From assembly GCA_033239005.1 (NCBI GenBank), contig BSQZ01000001.1:2038501-2102500 (forward strand): a DNA stretch of 64,000 nt, written 5' to 3'. Below the pieces are notes generated by a model, which searched no databases, had not been told where the DNA came from, and worked only from the letters and a program-made list of their open reading frames with translations. The translations under genes were made by a program, and so were the position numbers. Source of the DNA: Lamellibrachia satsuma (Eukaryota > Annelida > Polychaeta > Sabellida > Siboglinidae). Positions 33,595 through 45,111 of this stretch are shown piece after piece (positions within the stretch are counted from its first letter, which is position 1; each line of letters starts with the position of its first letter).

Positions 33595-34939
33595 TAGGCG
33601 GATCCAGAGGGGGGTCCAGGGGGTCCGGACCCCCCTTTTTTGTACCAAAAAATCCATTGCAATTGCATGCCAACGGAGGACAAAGGCATTGCCAAGAAAC
33701 TACACAAGGTCAAAATTGTCACTTACTACGTACGAAGTCTTTAGTAGCAGTCCGACGTTTTCAGACACTGATCTAGCACAGGCGATATACATGGCGCCAG
33801 GGACCCCCAAAGTTATTCTTAGCATTGTCGGTGACGTCGTTCATAGATTCACTGCACACATGTACACAACTCGCCCACCTCGATCGAGTTTGACCATGTC
33901 TCCCCGCGAGAGAATGAATATAATATGGGAATGTTTGGCGCTCTTAGACGTGTTGGGGGGGTTCAGCCTACTGTTACGTTTCCCATTGGTGACCATGTTA
34001 ACGTTTTGCACGATTATAAGAAAACGAGACCATAACAAATTCTGAAACTTCTTACCTGCCGTTGTCATCATCTCGGTGACATGCTGGTCGAGTGTAGTAA
34101 AAATGACATATTTCTAACTCTTTTAAAATGCCTGAACGTGTCATACCCGTCAATGGTTACAAATGTCTGCATAAATTACTATGCACACGCGCCTTGCGGC
34201 GAAAAAATTGCCAAAAATCCTTCTACCTATTGAAATCATCTAAAAATCCATAGTTACACTGCCAACATGTTCTACCAGCAAACTTGCCAATGTGTCTGCT
34301 CAAATGCAGTTATGTCAGATGATATGATTTTTTAAAAATTGCACATATAAAATTACTTTGCCCGACATTCGTGTGTAATACATCAGGAAGTCTAACTAAG
34401 GCATGATCCCTGGGCGCAGTTACTGGATCTTGGCAATCTGCAGATTAGGCTCGATTGCGCTGCGCAATCCTCGGATACTCGAACATCTGCATATTGCGCA
34501 CTCATCAGCAGATTGTGCAGATCCAGCAAATGCGCCCAACAGACGCGCTGGTTGTTTGATGAAAATCATCTGCGTCAGTTCTTCGGATCGGACTTTCAAG
34601 ATAGCAATTGGCATTTTTACAGGTAAAAATTTAATCTATCGTATCATCAACGTATTTGAATATCTTCATCATTATAACAAGTAATACACGTTTTAAAATT
34701 ACGTCTCGCTGTCAGTGAGATAATTTTAGCACAAAACCAAGAGGAGTTATGTAGTTTTTTAATGACACGATTAGGCTTAGCTATTTTTAAAATGGCTTGT
34801 CGGCCGTACTTTAAAAATCTGTGCTGTCTGGTTGGTATTATGGCAGTAGCCCTTACTAAATATTTTATTTAAGCCAGACTTATGCTAGAAAGAAAGCAAG
34901 CCCCATGAGCTTAGTTCATTAATTCATTAATTGATTGAG

Positions 34940-35310
34940 CCAGTCCAACCAGAAGATGTGCAAGGAAAGCGTTCACGTACTGAAGAGCATTGTAGAAACA
35001 GTTGTATTTTGTGGAAAACAAAACTTGCCACTTCGAGGCCATATGGATGATCGGTCAAGTGCACCGTCAAATATGGGAAACTTCTGGACAATTATGGAGA
35101 TGATGGCCAAAGGTGGCGACACACTCCGAGAACATCTTGAGACCGGAAGGAAGAATACGCAGTATACATTAGGAATCATCCATAATGACGTGATTGATGT
35201 AGTAGCCGAATACATTAGAAAAAAAACACACGAAGCCTGGAATACGAAAATGCTTTATTTTCCATCATGGCAGATGAGGTCACATATCCACATGGTAACC
35301 AGGAGATTAT
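34940..35310 (+). pseudogene. hAT transposase fragment (DUF4371 domain)
   Basis: The frame reads VHVLKSIVETVVFCGKQNLP, LRGHMDDRSSAPSNMGNFW, GGDTLREHLETGRKNTQYT and IIHNDVIDVVAEYIRKKTHE. This is the N-terminal DUF4371 part of hAT transposases (typical pattern: CGRQxxALRGH, GNFxALL, HLxxAPKNATYTS). A frameshift near 35263 is needed to read IMADEVTYPHGNQEIM, which matches the ADEATDxxNxEQ segment holding the first catalytic Asp. The similarity stops at the inverted repeat from 35310. The RNase-H-like remainder and the dimerisation domain are missing. Nothing here is functional. Confidence 0.75.
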
Positions 35311-35558
35311 GTCGGAATGTGCAAGACCAGATGTGTGGAGCGTCACACATGCTACGACACGTTTTATGACAGTCTCCAAAACATTCTTGGTGATGAGGAA
35401 TGCGATGATGGTATGTGACGAAGTGAGACTGGTTAGCAGCCCTTGACCCTTCGTCCTGGTCCCAACTGCCAGTCCATGCAACCTCCTCGTAGATGTCATG
35501 ATATCCAAACGGATTCAGCAGTACGGCTTCGCGACATTCACGCAAGAACTCATACATG

Positions 35559-36029
35559 TCATAAAACGTGTCGTAGCATGTGTGACACTCCACTCATCTG
35601 TTCTTGCACATTCCGACAAGTTCCGTTTTCCTCATATCTGGTGCCTGATGTTTTAGGATTCGTTCCAGGAATCGTTGCCAAGCACACTGACATCGTGCAA
35701 AACGTTAACATGGTCACCAATAGGAAAAGTAACAGTAGGCTGAACCCCCCAACACGTCTATGAGCGCCAAACATTCCCATATTATGTTCATTCTCTCGCG
35801 GGGAGACATGGTCAAACTCGAGGTGGGCGTGTTGTGTACACGTGAGTGCGGTGACCGTGTGCAGTGAATCTATGAACGACGTCACCGACAATGCTAAGAA
35901 TAACTTTGGGGATCCCCTGGACGCCATGTATATCGCCTGTGCTAGATCAGTGTCTGAAAACGTCGGACTGCTACTAAAGACTTCGTACGTAGTAAGTGAC
36001 AATTTTGACCTTGTGTAGTTTCTTGGCAA
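35559..36029 (-). other. Open frame in the right TIR arm, partly mirrored in the left arm
   Basis: The minus strand has a 156-codon frame starting MPRNYTRSKLSLTTYEVFSS. The left arm has the same start on the plus strand (33689-34045, 118 codons). Both contain a hydrophobic stretch (GGFSLLLLFLLVTMLTFC on the right). The two diverge by frameshifts in the middle, so selection on a protein is doubtful. No family was recognised. Confidence 0.3.
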
Positions 36030-36123
36030 TGCCTTTGTCCTCCGTTGACATGCAATTGCAATGGATTTTTTGGTACAAAAAAGGGGAGGCCGGACCCCCT
36101 GGACCCCCCTCTGGATCCGCCTA

Positions 36124-38315
36124 TGATGATGATGAAAGTGTGTACACGGTGAGCTGAACTGACATTCTTATAACCGTATCCATTGCTTGACTGAAATGTA
36201 TATAGACTAAAGTTGAAATAATTAGAAGAAAATATTTATGTTAAAGAATGGGATTACATCTGCTGCGTAGTATTTAGAGTAAAACGGTCACCAACAATAT
36301 CACCACCTATTGGCTGATGCCAATGACCACTAATGCCAGTCATGGTCAATCGGCGCAGCCACCACATTGACCAACCATGACATAAATTATTACAAATCAG
36401 GGTCTATTACATTGCAATTAATATTATGGTTATTGCAATATAATTGACATAATATAAGTGTTTTAATATTGATCCTGTATTAGAAAACATATATAACTCA
36501 GCTGAGATGCATGCAAGAACATAAACATTTTTGTTAATTTGATTCATATGCACTTAATACAATTTGCTGCCATACTTTTCGAAATTATTGTTATAGTTGT
36601 TAATGATTTGATAAAATAAGAAATAAAATAATTTTCACAATATCATATTGAAAAAGTACTCAGATGTACTCATAATGTATTTGTAAAATCTGAGTACATT
36701 GAACACAAGTACGAGTACGAGTATTTGACCATAATTTCTACGAGTACGACTATTTCAAAAATGTACTCGAGTACACATGTACCGAGTTCGGCTCCAGGTC
36801 TGCAATAGTCATCCATGTTACAAACACCAGGGGTTTCCCTTGCATGTGCAGATTTTGCCTTTGCCTTGGCAGCGATCTGTCGCTGGCAAGGAAGAAGTAT
36901 TTTGTCACAATTGTATTTTATATCGAATTAGCGTAGATTAATAAGTTCTGTAATGTGCATCACTAATGGTGATTCGTCAATAATACATTCCGACACAGCC
37001 GTGGCCGCCACATGAATTGGCGGGGTGGTACCGATAACTTGCGCGTTTTGGCTAACTGAATCGGCGGAACACATTTTGAATTGGCGGCCGCCGATAAAAA
37101 AGGGCTTAATTTCGAACACTGCGCCTAACCCTTTGGTTTTGAATGCGCTACTGAGTTGGATGTGTTGCTGAGTTTGGGCTCACAAGGATTTTGGCGCAGT
37201 ATGTTTTTCTTATTGTATTATATATTATTGATACGCTATAATAATTGCAAACAGTATGCAGTATATATAAATTGAGATGAATGAATACGTTAATTGAATC
37301 TCAGTTTTACCCAATCAGTACAGAAAATAGAAAAGTTAATAAGTAATAGTTGATGGTGATCAAAACCATTTCACTTGGCTACTATTAAGGTGAGACAATA
37401 CAGCTTGATATGTTTTATTTTTAAATTGAACAGTGAGTGCAATTGTTTTTGCCCAAATTGTATAGTGGGTCTTACTGAGTAAAACATATTCAACTTTTTT
37501 TCTGCTAGATCCCCGTTTCCATGGTAACAAACAAAATGGCCACCATTTTGAGCAAATATAGGCAAATTGAGAATTAATGCCATTCTCTATTGAACCAAAA
37601 TATCATTATAATTCTTGCAAAATCATCTTCAGTATACATTCTGTTACACAATCATTTTTTTAAAAGCCTGGAATAAATATAATTGTTTGGCAACAATTAC
37701 TGGTGTAACTTTAAAACTTTTCTCCCAGTTGTGTAGAGAAGAATAAGCTAAATTCAACACTAAAAACCTTATTTGTCTAGCTTAATTACTTCCAGAGGTA
37801 TCTTTCTTCCAAATGTGAAAATCATGGTTTTGAGGAAACAGCCGTCAAAGATTGAAAAACGGGATTTATTACTTGAAAGACGCATGCTTTACCCATGAAT
37901 AAGACCGATTTAGAGGTATGTAAATGTTATAAAAGTCAACTTTATGGATAGTAAACATAAAAAAGCTATGAGAATAAGGTAGAAACACATTTTGAGTAAT
38001 TTAGTAAAAAAATGCCATTTCACCTGTTGTGTCCCCAATTAAGCTAACATGGATGGCAAATTTCTATGTATTCTAGGTCCAATTCACAAAATCGTAGATA
38101 GGGTTTTGAAATAAAAAATAAAAAAAGTGATGTGATCATGGTGTCATCTTTTATACAAGGGTTGTTTAACCAGGGTTGATAGAGCGACAACATGAAATGA
38201 GGAATGTGATACACTGTATATACAGGAAGTATATATTTACAGGTAGAGGATACTGATGTAAAGGAGCCAATAAACATACTTTGTTGGCTCTGTCATAGAA
38301 GACACACTGGCATTT
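36124..38315. other. Intergenic stretch with GAGTAC-rich patch
   Basis: No gene recognised. At 36660-36785 the motifs GAGTAC and GTACTC recur many times on both strands, as in the ends of some hAT elements, but no partner end was found. 36990-37095 is GC-rich with repeated AATTGGCGG. Confidence 0.35.
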
Positions 38316-38319
38316 TATT

Positions 38320-38640
38320 GACCCAATGAAGTTTTGTTAGCTGAGACAGCTGAAAACAGCCAATCATGATATTGGCATTTCATTGGCCCAATCAGGTTTT
38401 GTTAGCTGGGGCCGGTAAAGGGCCAATGATGTTGGCACATTGGCGTTTAACATGGGCTGGTGTACAAATTCTCATTGGGCCAATGAAAAACAGCCAATCA
38501 TGGGCCAATGATGTTGGCACATTGGCATTTGACTTGGGCCGATGTGCAAATTCTCATTGGGCCAATGAAAAACAGTCAATCATGGGCCAATGAAAAAGGC
38601 ATGTTTGAACTTCATTGGCCCAATGAAGTTTTGCTACTTG
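38320..38640. repeat. CCAAT-rich tandem repeat
   Basis: Repeated near-palindromes of the form ATTGGCCCAAT / ATTGGGCCAAT occur at least eight times. A longer unit of about 100 bp (from GGGCCAATGATGTTGGCACA to the next GGGCCAATGA) is present twice in tandem. Open frames on both strands are by-products of the repeat. Confidence 0.75.
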
Positions 38641-38982
38641 GGGTGTTGCGCAATACCAACAACGCTTCACCGAGTAATTGCGTAATGGGCCATTTATGAC
38701 ATTTATGAGGTATTGGGTTGCGCAATACTTGATTCTATGTTGCGCAATACCAAAATTGCTATTCCACTGCAACTGAAACCCATATGGGCTAAACCGAGCA
38801 GGCTGTCTGGTATGTGGTGACGCTTGATCGCTAATGCCTAGCGGGGCATTCCGTGTTGACAACGAATCAATCAATGGTCACTGGTATACAGTCACATGTT
38901 ATTGTATAAGAAAACACGGCATCGACTAAAACGTTGTTGTCTTAATGTAGACGAAGGTCGTCATCTGATTTTATTTCGTTTA
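38641..38982. other. Short spacer with TTGCGCAATAC repeats
   Basis: TTGCGCAATAC occurs three times between 38644 and 38755; otherwise nothing was recognised. Confidence 0.5.
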
Positions 38983-39647
38983 CCTTAATATATATAAATT
39001 ATCTAGAAGATGACATATCTAGCAAAGTACTCAAATTTGCAGATGACACAAAAGTATTCAGAAAGGTTACAAATGATACAGATAAACAAAGTTTACAGGA
39101 TGATCTAGATAAATTAGTTAAATGGTCAGAAAAATGGCAAATGTTATTAAATTTTGGAAAGTGCAAATGTATACACATAGGACATGGAAACATGGATGAA
39201 AAATATAAAATGGGGATGCTGTACTAGGTAGAACCACACAAGAAAAGGCTTAGGAGTAACATTTAGTGCTGACATGAAAGTGTCAGAGCAATGTGGGATT
39301 GCTGCTTCAAAAGGAAATCAAATTCTAGGGCTAATTAGGAGAACTATCATGTATAAGGAGAAACAGCTAATTGTACCCCTGTATAAAGCAATAGTTACAC
39401 CACATTTGGAATATTGTATTCAAGCATGGAGGCCGTATCGTAAAAAGGACATAGACAAGCTAGAAAGAATACAACGAAGAGCAACCAAAATGATTCCAGA
39501 ATTGAGAGACCTTAGTTACGAAAGTCGCTTATTACAATGTTGTTTGACAGCACTAGAGACCAGGAGACTAAGAGGAGACCAAATAGAAGTATTTAAAATA
39601 GTGAACGGTTATGAGGATGTTGATAGGAATATGTTCTTCAAACTTAA
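38983..39647 (+). mobile_element. CR1-like LINE copy, left half (interrupted at TTAA)
   Basis: It contains SSKVLKFADDTKVFRKVTND, KWQMLLNFGKCKCIHIGHGN, then after a 1-base deletion near 39215 KVSEQCGIAASKGNQILGLI and [18 protein letters not shown] up to MFFKLK. The LINE stops exactly at CTTAA (39643-39647), and the next base begins the large unit. The matching downstream LINE sequence resumes at 54897. Confidence 0.9.
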
Positions 39648-39648
39648 A

Positions 39649-40380
39649 GGGGAACTGAAGCAATTTTGTGTTATGCCGTATATTTAAATATATATTATCT
39701 AACTATGCATTAATGGTAACAGATACCTGCTAATATATGAGATAAACTGAAAAACTGATTTTGTTCGAGACAAAAATAGACAAAATGCATCACTGCGTAT
39801 CGCCATCTTGTTGTCGAAACGAGTGGTATATCTAATCAATGTAAATTTTAGATTTTTGGCGATTTATTTCGTTAATAGGCATTCTGGAGCGAAAAAAAAT
39901 ATGGGTCTCTGTTATATATACAAGTATTTACACACGTCAACAAAATAGCGTTTTTGTTCGTTCCAAATAAAAAAGTTAAAGAAATTACAACAAAACACGC
40001 AAAAAATCGTGGAAATCGCCACACTTCTCGAACACACGAGACGCTAACCAACCAGAATATGCGATAACGGAATACCGGAACTATTTTTTACTTGTTGACA
40101 AGATGGATGCATCGCTTGTGACAGTTTTACCAGATCTGCTACTAGCGATTAGTGGTTTACTGAACTTCCGTAATAGTTGTCTATCTTTGGAGAAATGGAA
40201 ACCACAGACGAAGAGTCTAGTTCAACAGGCCACACGGATACAACCGTTGAGAGTCGTAAAGTGTCACTGAGTGTGCGAGTCACGCTCCAGACTCCAGGTC
40301 GGCTTCGCGTTTGACTTTGTTGACGTTGGATTCAGGAAAAATTACAACAGCGCTTTGACTATCAACGATTCCTGACTAGG
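39649..40380 (+). other. Left part of copy A with broken open frame
   Basis: From 40104 the frame MDASLVTVLPDLLLAISGLL parallels the 92-codon frame of copy B at 57640 but meets a stop near 40268. A second frame (METTDEESSS, near 40198) is open in both copies but differs mainly at amino-acid-changing sites, so a conserved protein is not supported. Confidence 0.3.
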
Positions 40381-40489
40381 TAATGTGATGTGGTGAACCT
40401 GTGGAAATTGCGTCCCGATGTCCTCGCACGTTTACATTAAGTCATCATGCTGCGCCGAGGAAGCTACCGTGCCTATGGCTAGGCTATGG

Positions 40490-43350
40490 CTAGCAGTGCC
40501 GGAGCTCGTTAGGCGGCGCTAGTTGTGCTATGATCGGCAAGTCGACCAAAACGTGTCCCCAGAGAGGCCCGTTTACAGGGGGTGCCTTTAACGGTCCATA
40601 GCAACTGACATAGACCACCCATGATAAAAGTGCGCATATGCCTGTAAAGCTGAATAAACGTTCTTTACTCTGATGTACACCCTGTTTTATCTCTTTAGGT
40701 GAAAGTATTTTGTTTTTTAAGGTTAACATTTCACGATTCTCGCAAATCCGGGATTCATCTTGATTCACGAAAAAAAACAATTGTATGTCTTTTATTGGTC
40801 ATTTATTAACACAAAAATATTTTTTTTATTTTGGCTAGGTCTGGCTAGTAATGTACTGTACAACTAAAACAACCCCCTATCACTAGCCACTGACGCCAAG
40901 AATTATCTAGCTATTTGAACGTTAGGTGGCGCCACACACATGTCAGAATAATAAATTACGCGATGTCCTAACCCGCTGCTGTTTCAAGTTCGTCTTTCTC
41001 GTCGTAGTTGTTTAAAGTTCATAAATATCCATTCTTCAAGTACGTGTGTAAGTAATAATTGATCTATCTAACTATATTATCGTGTAGCAGTGTATGTTTG
41101 AAGTTCTGGAGGGTGTTTTGCTAATTTTGGCGGGAGATAAAACATGTAAACAAACTAGCAAAGTGACGGCGTGACTGACCTGTCAAACGATGTCCCAGCA
41201 GACAAGACGAAGAAAGGCATCCATTACTCACATTAAGCTCAAAGCTGACAGTCTTACACTTGGAATGTTAATATGATTTACACTGTGCTTTCTGATTGTT
41301 TTTCATTATAAGTACTATCATAACTGTGGATACGACTTGTATAGTGACTATATAATGACTAGACTAGTATTATAATTAGTAGTAATGTAAATATTTGTTA
41401 ATGCCAAATTTATCTATTTTGGATATGGTGATGGCCTAGATGATGGGTGAAGGTGTATGAAACTCTAAAATGATGTACAACTGATAGTTGGTATGCAATA
41501 TTGTGTCAGAATAGTTATTTACTCAACGATCCACACATATTGATATGATATACTTGTAATGACATACACATTTATAGTAGTTGTTTCTTATTTTAACTAC
41601 TAATACACCCAGATAATGCAATAAGTATGACAATAAAAGCTTACATTTCATCCTACATGATACAGCTGTGAAAAGGCTTCTGTCAAAATCTGCATAATAG
41701 TTCACAGTTAAAACCTTGTAAACAATATTTTCATATACATGATAATGCTAATGACCTATACATGTCAATCATGCTTAGAAATAGACACCAAGTTTTTAAA
41801 TGTCTCTGTAGGGTATATATTGTATTTTTATCTTTTTACCAACTGCCCCTGTATAAAATTTAATGTGCAACATAAGTGAAAAATAGCACTGTTTACAGTT
41901 TTCTTGCAACCAAAATAATGGATGCACTGGTGTGTGAATGACTCCCACACAGGTTGAGAACATTTAGTACTTCCACAATATGTAAAAAAAATTACATTAA
42001 CATTAATATTAGTAATTTTTTTAAGTCAGGTACACTTTTTTAATTAAAACAGAAAAAACGTGTTTTGGAAATGTTGACGGGGTGTCTTTAAAGTGCTCTA
42101 ACATAAAAACTAGTTAACCTACAGCCACACAACTGATTCCATGATGTTTCTTAATAATATATCTTTCCAATGGTCGTCATCCTACATGATACACATGTCA
42201 AATATTCATCTTGCATCAGCATGTCTTCAGCTGTGAACATTCTTCTGTAAAGATACATAAAAGTTTGCAGTTAAAAAAAATCTTGTAAAAAATATTGTTC
42301 ACATATATAGTAATGCTAATGACCTATACATGTCAAACATGCTTAGAAGTAGACACTGAGTTAAAACAAATGTCTCTATGGTATATACTGTGTTTTTTTT
42401 TACTTTTTACCAACTGCCCCTGTATAAATGTGCAACATAAGTGAAAAATAGCACTGTTTACAGCTCTCTTGCAGCCAAAATAATGGATGCACTGGTATAA
42501 ATGAACCCCACACAGGTTGAGAACATTTAGTACCTCCACAATATGTCAAAAAAATTACATTAACAGTAATATTAGTATTTTATTTAGGCAAGATACACTT
42601 TTTTGATCAAAATAGAAAAACGTGTTTTGAAAACGTTGATGGGGGTGTCTTTAAAGTGCTCTAACATGAAAACTAATTAACCTACAACCATACAACAGAT
42701 ACCATGGTGTATCTTAATAACAGACCTTTCCAATGATGTTCATTCTACATGACACACATGTAAAATATTCATCTTGCATCAGCATGTCTTCAGCTGTGAA
42801 AAGGCTGCTGTAAAAGTGTACATAATAGTTTCCAGTTAAAAATTCTTGTAAAAAATATTTTTCATATAAATAACAATGCTAATGACCTATACATGTCAAA
42901 CATGCTTAGAAGTATACACTGAGTTTAAACAAATGTCTCTGCAGGGTATATACTGTGTTTTTTTACGTTTTGCCAACTGCCCCTGTAAAAATGTGCAAAA
43001 TAAGTGAAAAATAGCACTGTTTACACCTCTCTTGCAACAAAAATAATGGATACACTGGTATGAATGATCCCCCACACAGGTTGAGAACATCGAGTACTTC
43101 TACAATATATCAAAAAAATTACATTAATATTAATATTAGTAGATTTTTTAGGCCAGGTACACTTTTTTGATCAAAATAGAAAAAACCGTGTTTTGAAAAC
43201 GTTGACGGGGGGTGTCTTTAAAGTGCTCTAACATGAAAACTAATTAACATACAGGCATACAACTGATATCATGATGTATCTTAATAACAGACCTTTCCAA
43301 TGATGTATAATACTTTGTAATAAATTAATTATCTCAAAATGGTCCAGCAT
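40490..43350. mobile_element. Insert present only in copy A (~2.86 kb)
   Basis: Copy B runs straight through CTATGGCTATGGCTATG at about 58030, while copy A has CTATGGCTA on both sides of this block (about 40482 and 43352). This fits an insertion with a 9-base target duplication, or deletion from B between short repeats. No terminal inverted repeats or transposase were recognised. It contains the 565-bp satellite at 41640-43310. Confidence 0.55.
41640..43310 (+). repeat. ~565-bp tandem repeat, three units
   Basis: The landmark GCTAATGACCTATACATGTC recurs at 41747, 42315 and 42878, spacings of 568 and 563 bases. Other landmarks (CCAACTGCCCCTGTA, GTGTCTTTAAAGTGCTCTAA) keep step. The array begins inside a unit and breaks off in the third. 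It is non-coding. Confidence 0.9.
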
Positions 43351-43359
43351 AGCTACTAT

Positions 43360-44096
43360 GGCTATGCAGCACCGTGTGCCCAACCGCGTTGGTGCTTGCA
43401 TCACCGTACGAAGGCGAAGACGATGATTTTGTAGTGATATGCACAAACAGAGCGGTGCTAGATGTTGGTCTGCTGTCATTGCATGATTTGCGTGCCGACT
43501 CATTGATTCGCCCTATAGCTAGCAGGTCAGTAATTCAATTGTTATCGAATCATTGCCATTTTAATAATCATATTTTTTCTGCATATTTCTTTTACCTAGC
43601 CCGAGGGCGAGGTCCGAACTACAATGGCAATGCAAGCAGGCTTTTCTCTTTATTTTGTATCTAATCTAATGAAGTGTACCGTGACTGTATTTTAATATTG
43701 TGTTTGATTTTGTGTTGAATAACATTGATGACAATAATAACATGAGGGTTTATTTAATTGTGATTGCAATAATTACTATAATCATGATTACATTAATATT
43801 CGTACTTGTATAAATCACCCCTCTCTGTAGCACAACACAACACCTTGTTGTTTGGTGCAATGTAATCATTTAAATAACAATAATTAACTACTGACAGTAT
43901 GTAATGTTCACAGTTTTGCAACTATTATGGTAATTATGGAATTAGTGCTATCAACTAACCCTGACAAATTATATTTCAGGCTCAGGAAAGGCAAGACAAG
44001 TAATCCCATCCTGCGATGTGGGAAGGATCTGTGATGTCTATTCTGAACCGAATTGAATTGATGGAAAGTTTAGCTATGGAGATTGACCTGACACAG
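43360..44096 (+). pseudogene. P2X7 C-terminal-domain-like fragments, copy A
   Basis: The first candidate exon ends at 43525 (donor AG|GTCAGT) and reads VLASPYEGEDDDFVVICTNR, AVLDVGLLSL, then HDLRADSLIRPIASR. The second, 43980-44096, has an acceptor (ATTTCAG) and donor (CAG|GTGAGT) and in one frame reads ARQVIPSCDVGRICDVYSEP before a stop. These resemble two blocks of the P2X7 C-terminal domain family (a CLNxxVL block and VIPSCxxxxIRxxFPxP). The AYRQF block between them is missing and the exon phases do not join. Such domains are multiplied in marine invertebrates without the channel part. This is recognition by pattern only. Confidence 0.4.
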
Positions 44097-44309
44097 GTGA
44101 GTGTACTGATAGTCTGATATAGACAAATTGTGAGGCACCCACAGTATGCAGCAGGTCGAAAAACAACCTGGAAAACTAAAAAAATTCCCACTAAAATATT
44201 AATAACTGAATGATGTGAATGCCTTCTTATCCATATCCCACCTCTGTCAACAAAAATGTTACCTGCAGCGTCTTGCATGTCACTACACACAATTTCATTT
44301 ATATTTATA

Positions 44310-44790
44310 TCTGTACCAATGGCAATAGACTACTTGTTTTGATTGGACAGTAAATGTACACCAATCATGTGTAACAATATTACTTGTTCTGACTGACAGT
44401 AAACGTACACGAATCATGCATACCAATACACTACTTGTTCCTACAAACAGTAAATGTACACCAATGATCTCATTCTGGAATCTGCACCATTTCACTACTT
44501 CTTCTGACAGTAAATGTACACCAATTATGTCTATCCAATATACTACTTGTTCTGACTGAATCTACTACTTGTTCCTACCGACAGCAAATGTAAACCAAGC
44601 GTCTCATTCTCTACCAAATACACTACTTGTACTGACAGTAAATGTACACCAATCATATGTATCAATACACTACTTGTTCTGACTGATAGTACTTGCACAC
44701 CAACCATCTGTTCCAATACACTACTGGCACTAAATATACACCAATACACTACTTATTCTGACTGATAGTACATGTACACCTAACATATTC
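44310..44790. repeat. ~50-bp degenerate minisatellite, copy A
   Basis: About nine imperfect units with CTACTTGTTCTGACTGACAG and TAAATGTACACCAATCATG. It is shared with copy B at 59340-59780. Peptide-like frames here are by-products. Confidence 0.8.
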
Positions 44791-44904
44791 AATTCACCTT
44801 TCACTCATCCAGGGGTAGAAATCAGCACACTTTCCTGACAGACACCCCAGTATCCGAAAGACCTTTGCTGATAGATCAGACATGAGTACAACCTGTGTCA
44901 CAGT

Positions 44905-45111
44905 TTATGGCTGTTTGGTGTGTGGCAGGTGTAGAAAAGTGACATAAGTTTTTCTCACGAATGACAAACTTCTCTTTCTCATAGGTGTCGGAGCTGCAGT
45001 GATGGCACTAAAGGTGACATCCGTAATGTAAAGATTGACGGCATCACCCGTAGCGCTGGATGCTTCAAAACTAGTACCTGTACTTGTACGAACCAATGGT
45101 GAATCCTTCAT
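44905..45111 (-). pseudogene. Unrecognised minus-strand exon, truncated by a 236-bp deletion (copy A)
   Basis: It begins after a good acceptor (CTTTTCAG) with MKDSPLVRTSTGTSFEASSA and continues TDVTFSAIT, as in copy B, but then joins directly to APTPMRKRS because about 236 bases present in copy B are missing. See the fuller version at 59970-60284. Confidence 0.5.

Larger units (their letters stand above)
33595..36123. mobile_element. hAT-type DNA transposon with ~430-bp terminal inverted repeats
   Basis: The left arm 33595-34014 and right arm 35692-36123 are inverted copies. Both begin TAGGCGGATCCAGAGGGGGG, read inward, and continue through TTTTTTGTACCAAAAAATCC. The interior carries a broken DUF4371 hAT transposase (34940-35310) and a further inverted repeat, 35310-35372 against 35559-35622. 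The 8 bases next to each end (CCATAGCC, TGATGATG) do not match, so no target duplication remains. The element is internally rearranged and cannot encode an intact transposase. Confidence 0.82.

Noticed and set aside
33587..36131. 8-bp target duplication for the long-TIR hAT element
   Set aside because: The adjoining 8-mers CCATAGCC and TGATGATG do not match in any shift tried.
38366..38699. Trp/Asn-rich frames (HWANEKQSIMGQ type)
   Set aside because: They translate the CCAAT-rich tandem repeat.
44295..44749. Peptide-like frames of the SVRTSSVLxxMIGVHLL type
   Set aside because: They are produced by the ~50-bp minisatellite and occur as short stop-separated pieces in both copies.
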